Part shown: one piece after another, positions 16,450 to 25,111 of the stretch
Position numbering within the stretch: the stretch's first letter is position 1
Layout: every line of letters starts with the position of its first letter
From: Betaproteobacteria bacterium
GTDB lineage: Bacteria > Pseudomonadota > Gammaproteobacteria > Burkholderiales > Burkholderiaceae
DNA length: 64,000 nucleotides
Direction: 5' to 3'
NCBI GenBank assembly: GCA_009921765.1
Contig: RFXC01000002.1
Location: 1 to 64,000, forward strand
The notes under the pieces: generated by a model
The model's input: the letters and a program-made list of their open reading frames with translations, nothing else
Databases searched by the model: none
What the model was told of the DNA's origin: nothing
Position numbers and translations under genes: made by a program

Positions 16450-17433
16450 TCAGTCGGCAAATACGCCTGCTTTCTTGATGACCGGCCCCCACTTGGCGAT
16501 CTCGGCCTGCAGATGGGTGCGCAGCCCCTCGGGGGAAATCTTGTCGGCGGGCGGAATGTCCGAGCTCAGATCGGCCATCCGTTTGACGACCGCCGCGTCG
16601 GTCAGCGCCTCGCGAAGCGCACGGGTGAGTTTTTCGGTGATGTCGCGCGGCGTGCCTTTGGGGGCGTAAACGCCGTGCCAGACCTTCACTTCGAAGCCCT
16701 TGAGCCCCTGCTCGTCGAGGGTGGGCACGCTCGGTAGCGCTGCCAGCCGGCTGGTGGAGGTGACGCCATAAATCTTTACCCGCCCGTCGCGGATCATGGG
16801 AACCGTTTGCGTGGTCTGATCGCAAAGAAGGTCGACCTGACCACCCAGCAGATCGGTCATGGCAGGGCCGGTGCCCTTGTAGGGCACGGTGGTGAGGTCG
16901 GTAGCGATGGCCGACATGAACATCATCCCGCACAGGTGCGATACCGCCCCCAGACCGGCATTGGCGAGCGTCACCTTGTCCTTGTTGGCTTTCACATAGG
17001 CGATCAGCTGCTGCAGATTTTCAGCCGGAAAATCTTTCCGCGCCAGCATCGTCATGGGTACATCAAGGGCCTGGCCGATGTATTCGAAGCTTGCGAGCGG
17101 ATCGAAGGGCAGCCGCCGATACAGCGCCGGCGCTGTAGCCATTCCCATGTGATGGATCAGCACGGTATAGCCATCGGGGTTCGATTTCGCGACGCGCTGC
17201 GAAGCGATGGTACCGCCCGCGCCCACGGTGTTTTCGACCACGACCGTGGTGCCTAGCGACTTGCCCATCGGGGCAGAGATCATGCGCGCAACCACGTCGG
17301 TGGGGCCGCCCGCTGCGAACGGCACGACCAGAACGATGGGTTTGGTGGGATAGGACTGGGCGCTGACCTGCGAACCAACCGCTGCCAGGGCGGCGGCGAG
17401 CAGGGGTAGAAAAATGCGGGCGCGTGGGTTCAT
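16450..17433 (-). CDS. Bug/TctC-type periplasmic substrate-binding protein
   Basis: 327 residues with a signal peptide ending near 'VSAQS'. Motifs are 'VLVVPFAAGGPTDVVAR', 'VENTVGAGGTIASQRVA', 'TVPYKGTGPAMTDLLGGQ' and 'VPTLDEQGLKGFEV'. It lies upstream of the TrpB2-like gene on the same strand with a 67-base gap, so the two may form an uptake-plus-metabolism unit. No TctA/B genes are adjacent. Confidence 0.9.
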   Translation of the reverse strand: MNPRARIFLPLLAAALAAVGSQVSAQSYPTKPIVLVVPFAAGGPTDVVARMISAPMGKSLGTTVVVENTVGAGGTIASQRVAKSNPDGYTVLIHHMGMATAPALYRRLPFDPLASFEYIGQALDVPMTMLARKDFPAENLQQLIAYVKANKDKVTLANAGLGAVSHLCGMMFMSAIATDLTTVPYKGTGPAMTDLLGGQVDLLCDQTTQTVPMIRDGRVKIYGVTSTSRLAALPSVPTLDEQGLKGFEVKVWHGVYAPKGTPRDITEKLTRALREALTDAAVVKRMADLSSDIPPADKISPEGLRTHLQAEIAKWGPVIKKAGVFAD

Positions 17434-17478
17434 GGCTTTCCTCGGTTGGCGCGCACTGATGTGCGTAAAACCGGGATG

Positions 17479-18528
17479 TTAACCGGCCAGACGGCCTGCC
17501 ACGTCAGCGTGCAATTGCAGCCAGGGGCCAATCGACTCGGCCGGCCGCCGTCCCAGCCCGCACTCGCAGGCAATGCCGAAGGTCGGTGCGAAAGGCCTTG
17601 CCGCATGGATGCGCTCGAGCGCGCCCTCGACACCATCCTCAAGATGCAAAAGCCCCAGGAACAGCTCGCTCGCGGGGTCAAGGCGCAGACCGCCTAGCGG
17701 CGCAAAGTAATCCTGGTCGGACCGGTTCTGTGGCACAGGAAGATGAAGAAAGTCCAGGCGTCTTGTTGTCCGCGCAATGAGTCCGTTGGCGACGGACACC
17801 AGATTTTGGGTGTCCACGGGCTCTTTCCAGTGCTGGTTGTTCATGCTGCCGTAGCAGAGGTGAAGACCCAGTTCCACCCCGGCGGGCACCGCGTTCAGCA
17901 GTCTGGCGACACTGTCGAGCACGCCGTTTTCAATGTCCTGGAAGGGTGCGGGATAGACCCGCTCCCACCAGCTCATTTCGGTGGCCACGTCCCATTGGAT
18001 GCATAGCGACCCGGGTGGAATGGCCTCGCAGACCGCAGCCAGTTCGCCGAGCAGCGCGGCTTCATAGATGGGGTGGATCTCGCGCTGCCAGCGGTAGCTG
18101 ATGAACGAATAGACCGGCGCCCAGGCAGTGGGTAGCGCGACCTGGAGGCGGGTGTCGGGTGCCAGCGCGCCACTGGCCTTGAGGTCCTGAAAAACCCACC
18201 ATGACTTGATGGCTTCAGCGGCAAACCCGAGCGGGCCGAAGCGCACATCGCCCGGCTGTGCGGCAGGGCGCAGCGTGAACGGCGGGAACAGTTGATAGTC
18301 GCGCTCGCGTGCGCCGGATTCGACCAGCGCCGGAATCGCACCGAACACGGCTCGCTGCCAGGCGATCCAGTTGCTGCGGCGGCCGGTCTCGCCATCGGGC
18401 AGGCGTCGCGCGCTGCGTCCCAGTGTTTGCGCGGCCGCCTGAAAAACGGCGGCCGAATCCCTGAGCGGCACGCTGCCGACCAGCAACGTGGCAACGCCTT
18501 GCGCGGCGCCGGCGGCGCCGGTGGACAT
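17479..18528 (-). CDS. MetE/UROD-fold protein of unknown substrate
   Basis: 349 residues. The start 'TLLVGSVPLRDSAAVFQAAAQTLG', 'DGETGRRSNWIAWQ', 'LHLCYGSMNNQHW' and the ending 'IACECGLGRRP' recall the C-terminal zinc-binding barrel of cobalamin-independent methionine synthase. The usual zinc ligands may be the His-Cys of 'HLCYG' and the Cys of 'CECG'. It lacks the folate-binding half, so it is not a full MetE. The ATG overlaps the stop of the upstream binding protein (TGATG), so the two are coupled. A methyl- or alkyl-transfer role is inference. Confidence 0.65.
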   Translation of the reverse strand: MSTGAAGAAQGVATLLVGSVPLRDSAAVFQAAAQTLGRSARRLPDGETGRRSNWIAWQRAVFGAIPALVESGARERDYQLFPPFTLRPAAQPGDVRFGPLGFAAEAIKSWWVFQDLKASGALAPDTRLQVALPTAWAPVYSFISYRWQREIHPIYEAALLGELAAVCEAIPPGSLCIQWDVATEMSWWERVYPAPFQDIENGVLDSVARLLNAVPAGVELGLHLCYGSMNNQHWKEPVDTQNLVSVANGLIARTTRRLDFLHLPVPQNRSDQDYFAPLGGLRLDPASELFLGLLHLEDGVEGALERIHAARPFAPTFGIACECGLGRRPAESIGPWLQLHADVAGRLAG

Positions 18529-19520
18529 CAGCGGCCGACGAACTGGTTGGTGAACAGGTCGGCGACCGGTGTTTCCTTGGGAACAATGCCCTGGGACACG
18601 TAGAACTTCTGGATCGCGGAAAGCTTCTCTGCGTTGATGGTACCCAGCGGGCCCGCGCCCTGGTAGGTGTACTCGGTGTACTGGCTGAACACATCTTCGA
18701 GGAAGGCTTCGCGCCCCTTGAAGGTGGGCGATCCGGCTACGAAGTCAGGCACTACTCCCTTGGGATCTTTCATGATGTCGGCAAGCCCGGCGAGCGTGGC
18801 GCGAACCAGTTTCTGGATGAGCTCGGGCCGCTTGGCAATCATGTCGTCGGAGGCAAGGATGGCCTGCGTGGTGGTGGGGATGAACTGGTCGGAGGCCACC
18901 GTGGTGACCTTGGCCCCCGCGCCACGAGCGCTGATCGCGAAATCAACCGGGCCCGCGAACGCCTGCGCCTTCCCGGTGGCGGGTTGCTGCCAGACACCCA
19001 CTGGACCAGCCGCCTGCACCTCGACATCATTCTTGGTGAGGCCTGCCGAGGCCAGCACGCCCAGGAGCACGTAGTAAGAGGTGTCCTGATAGGACATGAC
19101 GGTGATGGTGCGGCCCTTGAGATCGGCGACCTTCTTGATGCCGGCGCTATCGAGAACATGCAGGTGGTGCAGCGCGCGGCCACCGATGAGGGCTACGGCC
19201 TTCACTGGCACGCCCTGGGCGCGCACGATGATGGGGGTGTCGCCGATTCCGCCGCCGATGGGCGCATTGCCCGCGCCGACCTGCTTGGCCACATCGACCC
19301 CGCCCTTGGCGACCAGGAAGTTCACCTTCAGGCCTTCGCGGGCGTAGTAGCCGCGCTGCTGCGCGAGCACCCAGGGCGCAAACGCCGGCAGGGTGGGCGG
19401 GGCAGGCAACAGGTAGCTCACCTCTTCGAGCTTCTGCGGGGCCTGCGCCTGAGCGGTGCAGGTGAAGAGGGTGGCAGCAGAAAGGGAAACGGCCGCAAGC
19501 GTGCCGGCGAGACGATTCAT
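18528..19520 (-). CDS. NMT1/THI5-type ABC transporter substrate-binding protein
   Basis: 330 residues with a signal peptide ('MNRLAGTLAAVSLSAATLFTCTAQAQA'). The body matches SsuA/NMT1-like proteins: 'PAFAPWVLAQQRGYYAREGLKVNFL', 'GGVDVAKQVGAGNAPIGGGIGDTPIIVRAQGVPVKAV' and 'DLKGRTITVMSYQDTSYY'. Such proteins bind pyrimidines, sulfonates, nitrate or aromatic acids. No permease or ATPase is adjacent; the only partner is the MetE-like gene that follows with a one-base overlap. A good promoter lies upstream. Confidence 0.85.
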   Translation of the reverse strand: MNRLAGTLAAVSLSAATLFTCTAQAQAPQKLEEVSYLLPAPPTLPAFAPWVLAQQRGYYAREGLKVNFLVAKGGVDVAKQVGAGNAPIGGGIGDTPIIVRAQGVPVKAVALIGGRALHHLHVLDSAGIKKVADLKGRTITVMSYQDTSYYVLLGVLASAGLTKNDVEVQAAGPVGVWQQPATGKAQAFAGPVDFAISARGAGAKVTTVASDQFIPTTTQAILASDDMIAKRPELIQKLVRATLAGLADIMKDPKGVVPDFVAGSPTFKGREAFLEDVFSQYTEYTYQGAGPLGTINAEKLSAIQKFYVSQGIVPKETPVADLFTNQFVGR

Positions 19521-19587
19521 GAGCTCCTCCTGACGGGGTGAACGCTTGCGCCCGGGCGGACGCCGCGCGTGTGTTTTAGTGGGTCAC

Positions 19588-19615
19588 ATAGTAGCATCGG
19601 CGCGTCATTTGTCAG
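19588..19615 (-). promoter_or_regulatory. Probable sigma-70 promoter for the NMT1-type binding protein operon
   Basis: On the minus strand CTGACA (19610-19615) and TGC-TACTAT (extended -10, hexamer at 19588-19593) are separated by 16 bases. Transcription would start about 60 bases before the ATG at 19520. The divergent gene at 19629 starts just beyond, so this 108-base gap is a shared regulatory region. Confidence 0.5.
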
Positions 19616-19628
19616 CAGGGGGCGGGGG

Positions 19629-19988
19629 ATGAATCCAACCAGCGAAACCATCATGCTTACCGTGTTCCTCAGGCATGATCAGTCGCAGAATCTGGACCAG
19701 CTCCAGCGCACGCTTGCCGAGCGCAACTGGTGGGACCGGTTTCCGCCAGCGGGCGTTGAAGTCGTGTCGTGGAACGTGGTGATGGGAATCGGGCAGATCG
19801 TTACCCTGCGTCTGCCACCCGACAAGCTGGCGATGGTCAATGTCGAATTGGAGCGCTCGGCCTGGGGGGTGTTCACCACCGAGTTTTTCCCCACCTACGA
19901 TTTCGTGCCCGTGCGCGAGCGGATTCGTGCTCGCGCCCACGCGGGCGAGTGGTCGGCGCCTTTGCCCCAGCCCGGAGTGCAGCCTTGA
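19629..19988 (+). CDS. Conserved hypothetical protein (Rieske-operon associated)
   Basis: 119 residues. It contains 'MLTVFLRHDQSQNLDQLQRTLAERNWWDRFPPAGVEVVSWNVVMGIGQIVTLRLPPDKL' and 'WGVFTTEFFPTYDF'. I recognise this as a recurring small protein in proteobacterial catabolic operons, but no function is known to me. It has no signal peptide or membrane segment. The ATG at 19629 is preceded by a G-rich AGGGGGCGGGGG stretch. An upstream start at 19569 would overlap the promoter region and is unlikely. The stop overlaps the next gene's TTG start. Confidence 0.7.
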   Translation: MNPTSETIMLTVFLRHDQSQNLDQLQRTLAERNWWDRFPPAGVEVVSWNVVMGIGQIVTLRLPPDKLAMVNVELERSAWGVFTTEFFPTYDFVPVRERIRARAHAGEWSAPLPQPGVQP

Positions 19989-20227
19989 ACCCATTTGGCG
20001 ATCGCAGGTTCCCCGAACCCTGGGCGCAGCCGCACCAGGCCCGCCGAACTCCGCCCACCGATTATGAGAATGCGCTGGCCTCCTCAATCGAGGCTGCGTT
20101 TGCGGCCGGGGTGTGGGAGCTTTCAGGATTGGTGGCGCACTTGAACGCCGGGGGTCTACGAACACCGTCGGGCGAGCCCTGGACCGAAGCGCGCTATTGC
20201 GATGTCATGGCCCGACTGGGGCGCTGA
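19985..20227 (+). CDS. Small recombinase-like helix-turn-helix protein
   Basis: 80 residues starting at a TTG that overlaps the previous stop (TTGA): 'NPFGDRRFPEPW...PPTDYENALASSIEAAFAAGVWELSGLVAHLNAGGLRTPSGEPWTEARYCDVMARLG'. The second half resembles the resolvase/recombinase-type HTH ('...LNxxGxxTPxGxxWTxxxxxxxLxR'). It accompanies the preceding small protein and a Rieske oxygenase. It may be a regulator or an accessory subunit. No catalytic recombinase domain is present. Confidence 0.65.
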   Translation: MNPFGDRRFPEPWAQPHQARRTPPTDYENALASSIEAAFAAGVWELSGLVAHLNAGGLRTPSGEPWTEARYCDVMARLGR

Positions 20228-20234
20228 GGGACGC

Positions 20235-21305
20235 ATGCCGACCGACCCGACCGACGACGAGATCGAGACCCTGCTTCGCATGGGCCTACGCAACCGCTGG
20301 CATCCGCTCTGTCCGTCGCATTTCGTGACGGATCGACCCCTGTCGCTGTATCGCCTCGGGCTCAAGCTCGTGGTGTGGCGCGACGCTTCAGGAACCGTCT
20401 GCGTGCAGGATGATCACTGCCCGCATCGCGGCGCGCCGCTCTCCCTGGGGCGTCACCTGGGCGATCGACTTGCGTGCGCCTATCACGGTGTGGAGATATC
20501 CGCGACCGGCCAGGTGCTGTCAGTGCCAGGTAGTCCGGGCTGCAGGCTTGAAGGCCAGATGGCGGTTCGCACCTATCCGGCATGCGAGCTGAAAGGGGCA
20601 ATTTTTGCCTACATAGGCGATTCGCTCCATCCAGAGCCGTGCACCTTTGAGCCGCCCGAGCAGCTTGCCTCCGATGAATACGATGCATTTCTCTGTTATG
20701 CCGAATGGCGAACCGGTTACCGGTACCTGATCGACAACAATCTCGATCCCATGCATGGCACTTTCTTGCATCGGCAGTCGCACTCCATGGCGACGGGCGA
20801 TGTGCGGGCGAATTTTCGGGTACGCGACACCGAGAGCGGCTTTCGCTTCGAAAAGGTCACGCAGCGTGACGTGAATTTTGACTGGAGCGAGTGGTGCGAC
20901 ACCGGGGCCCTCTATGCCCGGTTGGAGATCCCTTACCCCAAATCGGGCGGACCCGGCGGCAACTTCGGAATCATTTTCATGTCCACGCCCATCTCCGACA
21001 CGCTGTGCGCGAATTTTTTCTGGCGCAATCGAAGAGTGCAGGGATGGGAGCGTGATACCTGGCGCTTTCTCTATCGGAACCGGCTTGAGGCCCGGCACTG
21101 GCAGGTCCTCGAGCAGGATCGCGTGATGCTCGAGGCTGTTGAACCCGATGCCAATCAGAACGAATGCTTCTACGACCATGATGTGGGCGTTGCCCGGGTG
21201 CGCCGCTGGATGCGGGAACGCGCGATCGAACAGTTGCGGGCGCTGAACGCGGCCGGCGCGCGCAAGCCCTGGGAGCGGCGTGCGGCTGCGGGAGCCTCAG
21301 CATGA
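20235..21305 (+). CDS. Rieske non-heme iron oxygenase, alpha subunit (VanA-like)
   Basis: 356 residues. The Rieske [2Fe-2S] motif is C62-P-H64 ... C81-A-Y-H84 ('CPHRG', 'CAYHG'). The mononuclear iron site is in 'DNNLDPMHGTFLH', with two His and a nearby Asp, as in VanA-type demethylases and hydroxylases. A reductase partner is not adjacent. The gene is in a coupled operon with a RidA protein and an aconitase-family enzyme (ATGA overlaps). I chose the ATG at 20235, with a GAGGG ribosome site, over 20202, which lies inside the upstream gene. Substrate unknown. Confidence 0.87.
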   Translation: MPTDPTDDEIETLLRMGLRNRWHPLCPSHFVTDRPLSLYRLGLKLVVWRDASGTVCVQDDHCPHRGAPLSLGRHLGDRLACAYHGVEISATGQVLSVPGSPGCRLEGQMAVRTYPACELKGAIFAYIGDSLHPEPCTFEPPEQLASDEYDAFLCYAEWRTGYRYLIDNNLDPMHGTFLHRQSHSMATGDVRANFRVRDTESGFRFEKVTQRDVNFDWSEWCDTGALYARLEIPYPKSGGPGGNFGIIFMSTPISDTLCANFFWRNRRVQGWERDTWRFLYRNRLEARHWQVLEQDRVMLEAVEPDANQNECFYDHDVGVARVRRWMRERAIEQLRALNAAGARKPWERRAAAGASA

Positions 21306-21703
21306 CCATTCGCAGAGTCGTCTGTCCCGAGGTCCCCGAGTCGGCGGCGCCGTTCTCGCAATGCCTGGTAGTCGACCGGCAGGTGTTCCTGTCGGGGGTG
21401 ACGGCGGCAGGACCCAATGGGGAGGTTCGGGGCGGCAGCGACATGGCAGCGCAGACACGCGCCTGCCTAGAAAAAATCAGCCATCTGCTGCGCGCGGCGG
21501 GCTCGGGACTGCAAGATGTTGTGAAGCTCACGATCTACACCACCGACATCTCGCGCCGTGTCGAGATTTCTGCTGCGCGGCGCGAGGTTCTTGAAGCGCC
21601 TTTTCCGTGCTCCACGCTGGTCGAGGTGAAGGCGCTCGCCGCCCCCGGGCTGATGGTTGAAATCGACGCCACCGCGCTGATTGGCGCCTCGGAGGGAGAA
21701 TGA
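21302..21703 (+). CDS. RidA-family (YjgF) enamine/imine deaminase-like protein
   Basis: 133 residues with 'VFLSGVTAAGPNGEVRGG', 'DMAAQTRACLEKISHLLRAAGSGLQDVVKLTIYTTDI' and the C-terminal 'PCSTLVEVKALAAPGLMVEIDATA'. The conserved Arg of active RidA ('R..V.V..L') is replaced in this region, so it belongs to a Rid2/3-like subgroup. These proteins hydrolyse reactive enamines/imines or act in catabolic pathways. ATGA overlaps couple it to the oxygenase before it and the aconitase-like gene after it. Confidence 0.85.
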   Translation: MTIRRVVCPEVPESAAPFSQCLVVDRQVFLSGVTAAGPNGEVRGGSDMAAQTRACLEKISHLLRAAGSGLQDVVKLTIYTTDISRRVEISAARREVLEAPFPCSTLVEVKALAAPGLMVEIDATALIGASEGE

Positions 21704-23694
21704 GCGTCATCACTCCTGTGCTGCCCGAGCTGCTGCGTTTCAAGAACCGTATCCTGTTTCTGTCGGAGGATCCTGACAAAGTCGCCTTGCAACTCGCCGG
21801 TCAAGCGCTCGCCCGTGAAGCAGCGGGCGCGCTACGCGACAATGTGTCCACCGATGAAATCACGCCTGTGCCGGCCATGACCATCTGGGACGACCGGCTG
21901 GGTCGCATCCCTTACACCGGGTTCAAGGCCGGGCAGCGCCTGCCCATCGGGCACGATGCGATTCGCGAAGCGGGGATCGAGGTGGTGGTGGCCGGTGCCC
22001 GCTATGGCAAGGGATCGTCGCGCGAGCACAGTCCGGCGGCCGAGCGGGCAGCGGGTGTCCGCCTGGTGATTGCCGAAAGCTTCGAGCGCATTTACCGGCA
22101 GAATGCCGACAACATCGGTCTCTTCACCTCTACCGATTTCGGACTGATTGAGCGGATCCGCCGAGGTGAGCCCATCGCACTGTCCGAACTGCTCGCCGAT
22201 CGCGACCAGCTTGCAAGCGCCATTGTTCGTGCGGGCGGACTGATCGAATTTGGTCAGCGACACCTGCGCGCGGTGAGCCCGCAGCCCATGGCGCCGGCGG
22301 GTGCAGCCACCCGTCCGCAGACGCTCTTCGAAAAAATCATCGAGCGTAATCTCCTTGAAACGCCGGTGAGTGCCCGGGCGGTGCATCCCGGCGCCGGGGT
22401 GTTTGTGCGCGCCGACTGGCGTTTCATCATCGAGTACTACGCGGGCATGGCCATTCATATGCTCGAGCGCCGCTTTGGAAGCGACCTCTCGCTTGTCGAC
22501 CCTGAACGTATCGTGATGTTCGAGGATCACACCTCCTATGCCGATGAAAGCGCGGTACATGTCCGCCTGGGGCTGCTCTCCCAGGTGCGCGAGATGTGCG
22601 AGGTCCAGCGCGAATTTGCCCAACGCCATCGGCTGAAGTTCTTTCGCACGCTGCCTGAAGTGGAGGCAGCGGCCGATGACGGCGGGCATGTTGCGGGCAT
22701 TTCCCACGCGGTGATATCCGAGCAGTTTGCGCTGCCCGGCCAGCTCATCGTGGGCACCGATTCGCATACGCCGCATAGCGGTGCGCTCGGGTGCGTGGCG
22801 ATCGGTGTGGGCACAACCGACATGGCCAACGCCTTTGTCACCGGGGCGGTCCGGCTCGCCGTTCCCGACACGATCCGGGTTGAGTTCACGGGGCGGCTGC
22901 GCCCCGGTGTGACAGCGAAAGACGCGGTGCTCCATCTGCTCGCGCAGCCTGCCATTCGAGCCGGCGGGGCGCTGGGCAAAGTGTTTGAATTCTGTGGCGA
23001 GGCGGTTCGCGCCATGGATACCGATGAGCGGGCCACGCTCACCAACATGGTGGCTGAACTCGGTGGACTCACCGGCCTGGTTGAACCCGACGATGAAACC
23101 GTTCGCTACCTGAAGGAGCGGCGCGGGGTCGATTTCCAGCTCGAAAGCTGGATGCGCAGCGACCCTGGCGCGCCCGTCGCCGAGCATCTGCGGATCGATT
23201 GCGCTGCGCTCGGACCGATGCTCGCGCGCCCTGGCGATCCGGGTAACGGGCTCGCCATGGCCGCATTGACCGAGAGGGTGCCGATCACCATCGCCTACGG
23301 GGGCTCCTGTACCGGCGGCAAGCGTGCCGATTTCGATCATTACTTTGCAGTGCTGCGCTGGGCATTCGATCGCGGGCTCACCGTTGCGCCAGGGGTGCAA
23401 CTTTTCCTGCAGTTTGGCACCACGGCTGTTCGCGACTATTGCATCGCCCGCGGCTACATGCCGGTGTTTGAATGGTCGGGCGCAAGGCTGCTGCAGCCCT
23501 CCTGTGGCGCCTGCGCCAACTGCGGCCCGGGCTCGTCGGTGAATGCCGACCAGGTCACCGTGAGCGCCATCAACCGCAATTTCCCTGGTCGCAGCGGGCC
23601 CGGTCAGGTGTGGCTCGCGAGCCCGCCCACGGTCATCGCGAGTGCCATTGCGGGCGAACTGATGTCGTTTGAGGGGCTGCAGGCCCGCCACTGA
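21700..23694 (+). CDS. Aconitase-family hydro-lyase with LeuD-like domain fused N-terminal to LeuC-like domain
   Basis: 664 residues. Residues 1-210 are the swivel (small-subunit) domain with the substrate-binding 'YGKGSSREHSP' and 'NADNIGLFTS'. Residues 220-664 are the catalytic large-subunit domains with 'VGTDSHTPHSGALG' and the [4Fe-4S] ligands in 'GGSCTGGKRADFDHY' and 'PSCGACANCGPG'. The order is small-large; aconitase and homoaconitase single-chain enzymes are large-small. The reaction is expected to be reversible hydration of an unsaturated di- or tricarboxylate. It is the last gene of the Rieske-RidA operon. Confidence 0.85.
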   Translation: MSVITPVLPELLRFKNRILFLSEDPDKVALQLAGQALAREAAGALRDNVSTDEITPVPAMTIWDDRLGRIPYTGFKAGQRLPIGHDAIREAGIEVVVAGARYGKGSSREHSPAAERAAGVRLVIAESFERIYRQNADNIGLFTSTDFGLIERIRRGEPIALSELLADRDQLASAIVRAGGLIEFGQRHLRAVSPQPMAPAGAATRPQTLFEKIIERNLLETPVSARAVHPGAGVFVRADWRFIIEYYAGMAIHMLERRFGSDLSLVDPERIVMFEDHTSYADESAVHVRLGLLSQVREMCEVQREFAQRHRLKFFRTLPEVEAAADDGGHVAGISHAVISEQFALPGQLIVGTDSHTPHSGALGCVAIGVGTTDMANAFVTGAVRLAVPDTIRVEFTGRLRPGVTAKDAVLHLLAQPAIRAGGALGKVFEFCGEAVRAMDTDERATLTNMVAELGGLTGLVEPDDETVRYLKERRGVDFQLESWMRSDPGAPVAEHLRIDCAALGPMLARPGDPGNGLAMAALTERVPITIAYGGSCTGGKRADFDHYFAVLRWAFDRGLTVAPGVQLFLQFGTTAVRDYCIARGYMPVFEWSGARLLQPSCGACANCGPGSSVNADQVTVSAINRNFPGRSGPGQVWLASPPTVIASAIAGELMSFEGLQARH

Positions 23695-23820
23695 CCTGGC
23701 CGTGCGGCAGTGCCGGATGTCCCCGGAAGGCGAACGGTTGAAGCTTGTTATGATCGCCCCGACCTTCCGGTTTGAGGCCAGCCGGCCGTCTTCCCATCAT
23801 CCACAGTGACCGGGTCTTCC

Positions 23821-25083
23821 ATGTCTTGCACAGCGCTTCAACGGATTGCTGCGGGCTTCCTGCTCGTGTTCGCGCTCGTGGCCGGGGCCCGGTCGGGGTG
23901 GACGCAGGACGCGGTCCCAGGCTACAGCCTCGATCAACTGACTCAGCGGGTGCTGGCCGGCAATCCCGATCTGCAGGTGACTGCACTCGCGCGTGATGCC
24001 GCGCGTTCGGCAAGCATGGCTGCGCTCGCGCCGCCCAACCCGAAGCTCGATGTCGCGGGGGGACGCGCTGTGCCACGGGCTGCGGTGGGTGGCGCGTCAT
24101 CGGTTCAGGCGTTTGGCGCCTCGCAACTGATCGAAAGCTCTGCGGTGCGGGGTGCCCGCGTTGATTCGGCGCGCGCGGCCGAACGCGGCGCGGGGCATGC
24201 CGTGCTGCAGGTTCGCAATCAATTGGTGGCACAGACGCGTCTGGGGGCCTTCGAAGCCCTGCTCCGGCAGGAGGAGGCCGAGGCGGCGTCCGAGGCCTTG
24301 CGGCTGCTTGATCAGGTGCGTGAGCGGGTGCGGGTGCGGGTCGATAGCGGCGAGGCGCCGCGCTATGAGCTCATCAAGGCCGACGCCGAAATCATCAGCG
24401 CACGTCAGCGTCGCGATGCGGCCCGTCTGATGGCCGAGAAAGCCCTGCTCGATCTCAATCGGCTGGCTGGTGGAGCGCTACCCGATCGATGGCGCCTTGC
24501 CGCCACACTCGACGAAGCCGGACCGGCGCTTGAGCTCGACCCGCTGATCCGTGACGCGTTGGCGCGCAGCCCCGAGCTCGCGCAATTGCAGGCTGATGTC
24601 GATCGGGCGCGCGCCCAGCTGCAGGCCGCGCAGGCGAGCCGCTGGCCCGGTGTGGAGGTCCGTATCGACCATTCGCGCGAACCCGATGTGATTCAGAACA
24701 AGATCGGACTCAGCGTCGCGGTGCCGCTCCTTGACAACCGATCCAGTGCAATCGAGCAGGCGAGCGTCGAGCTGTCGCGTGCACAGCGTCTGCTCGAGGG
24801 TCGCCGTACCGAATTGCGCCAGCAGGTTCTTCTTGGCTGGAAATCCCTGGAAATGGCGACCGGCGCGGTCGAAGCCCTCAGCCGCGGGGCAGTGCGTGAG
24901 GCCGAGGCTGCGCTCCGGGTTGCCGAGGCCGCTTATCGGTTCGGCGAGCGAGGCATTCTCGAAGTGCTCGATGCGCAGCGTGTGCTGCGCTCGGTTCGCG
25001 CCGATCTTCTGCAGGCGCGCTTCCAGGCGCAGGCCGCGCGGGTCATCCTCGAGCAGCTCGCCGCCCGTTATGTTGATCGCTGA
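23821..25083 (+). CDS. TolC-family outer-membrane efflux protein (CzcC-like)
   Basis: 420 residues with a signal peptide and two repeated coiled-coil halves rich in Ala, Glu and Arg, as in outer-membrane factors. Residues such as 'YSLDQLTQRVLAGNPDLQ', 'VDSGEAPRYELIKADAE', 'SVAVPLLDNRSSAIEQA' and 'YRFGERGILEVLDAQRVLR' match CzcC/CusC relatives. It is the first gene of a three-gene metal-efflux operon. The ATG at 23821 is preferred over an in-frame GTG at 23806. Confidence 0.87.
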   Translation: MSCTALQRIAAGFLLVFALVAGARSGWTQDAVPGYSLDQLTQRVLAGNPDLQVTALARDAARSASMAALAPPNPKLDVAGGRAVPRAAVGGASSVQAFGASQLIESSAVRGARVDSARAAERGAGHAVLQVRNQLVAQTRLGAFEALLRQEEAEAASEALRLLDQVRERVRVRVDSGEAPRYELIKADAEIISARQRRDAARLMAEKALLDLNRLAGGALPDRWRLAATLDEAGPALELDPLIRDALARSPELAQLQADVDRARAQLQAAQASRWPGVEVRIDHSREPDVIQNKIGLSVAVPLLDNRSSAIEQASVELSRAQRLLEGRRTELRQQVLLGWKSLEMATGAVEALSRGAVREAEAALRVAEAAYRFGERGILEVLDAQRVLRSVRADLLQARFQAQAARVILEQLAARYVDR

Positions 25084-25111
25084 TTCTGTTCGAACGTTTC
25101 CGAGGTATGTG

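Noticed and set aside
21832..23691. A 619-codon open frame on the minus strand opposite the aconitase-like gene, and similar long antisense frames such as 25043-26737.
   Set aside because: High GC creates long antisense frames. Their translations are rich in Arg/His/Pro with no family motifs, while the plus-strand genes have clear ones.
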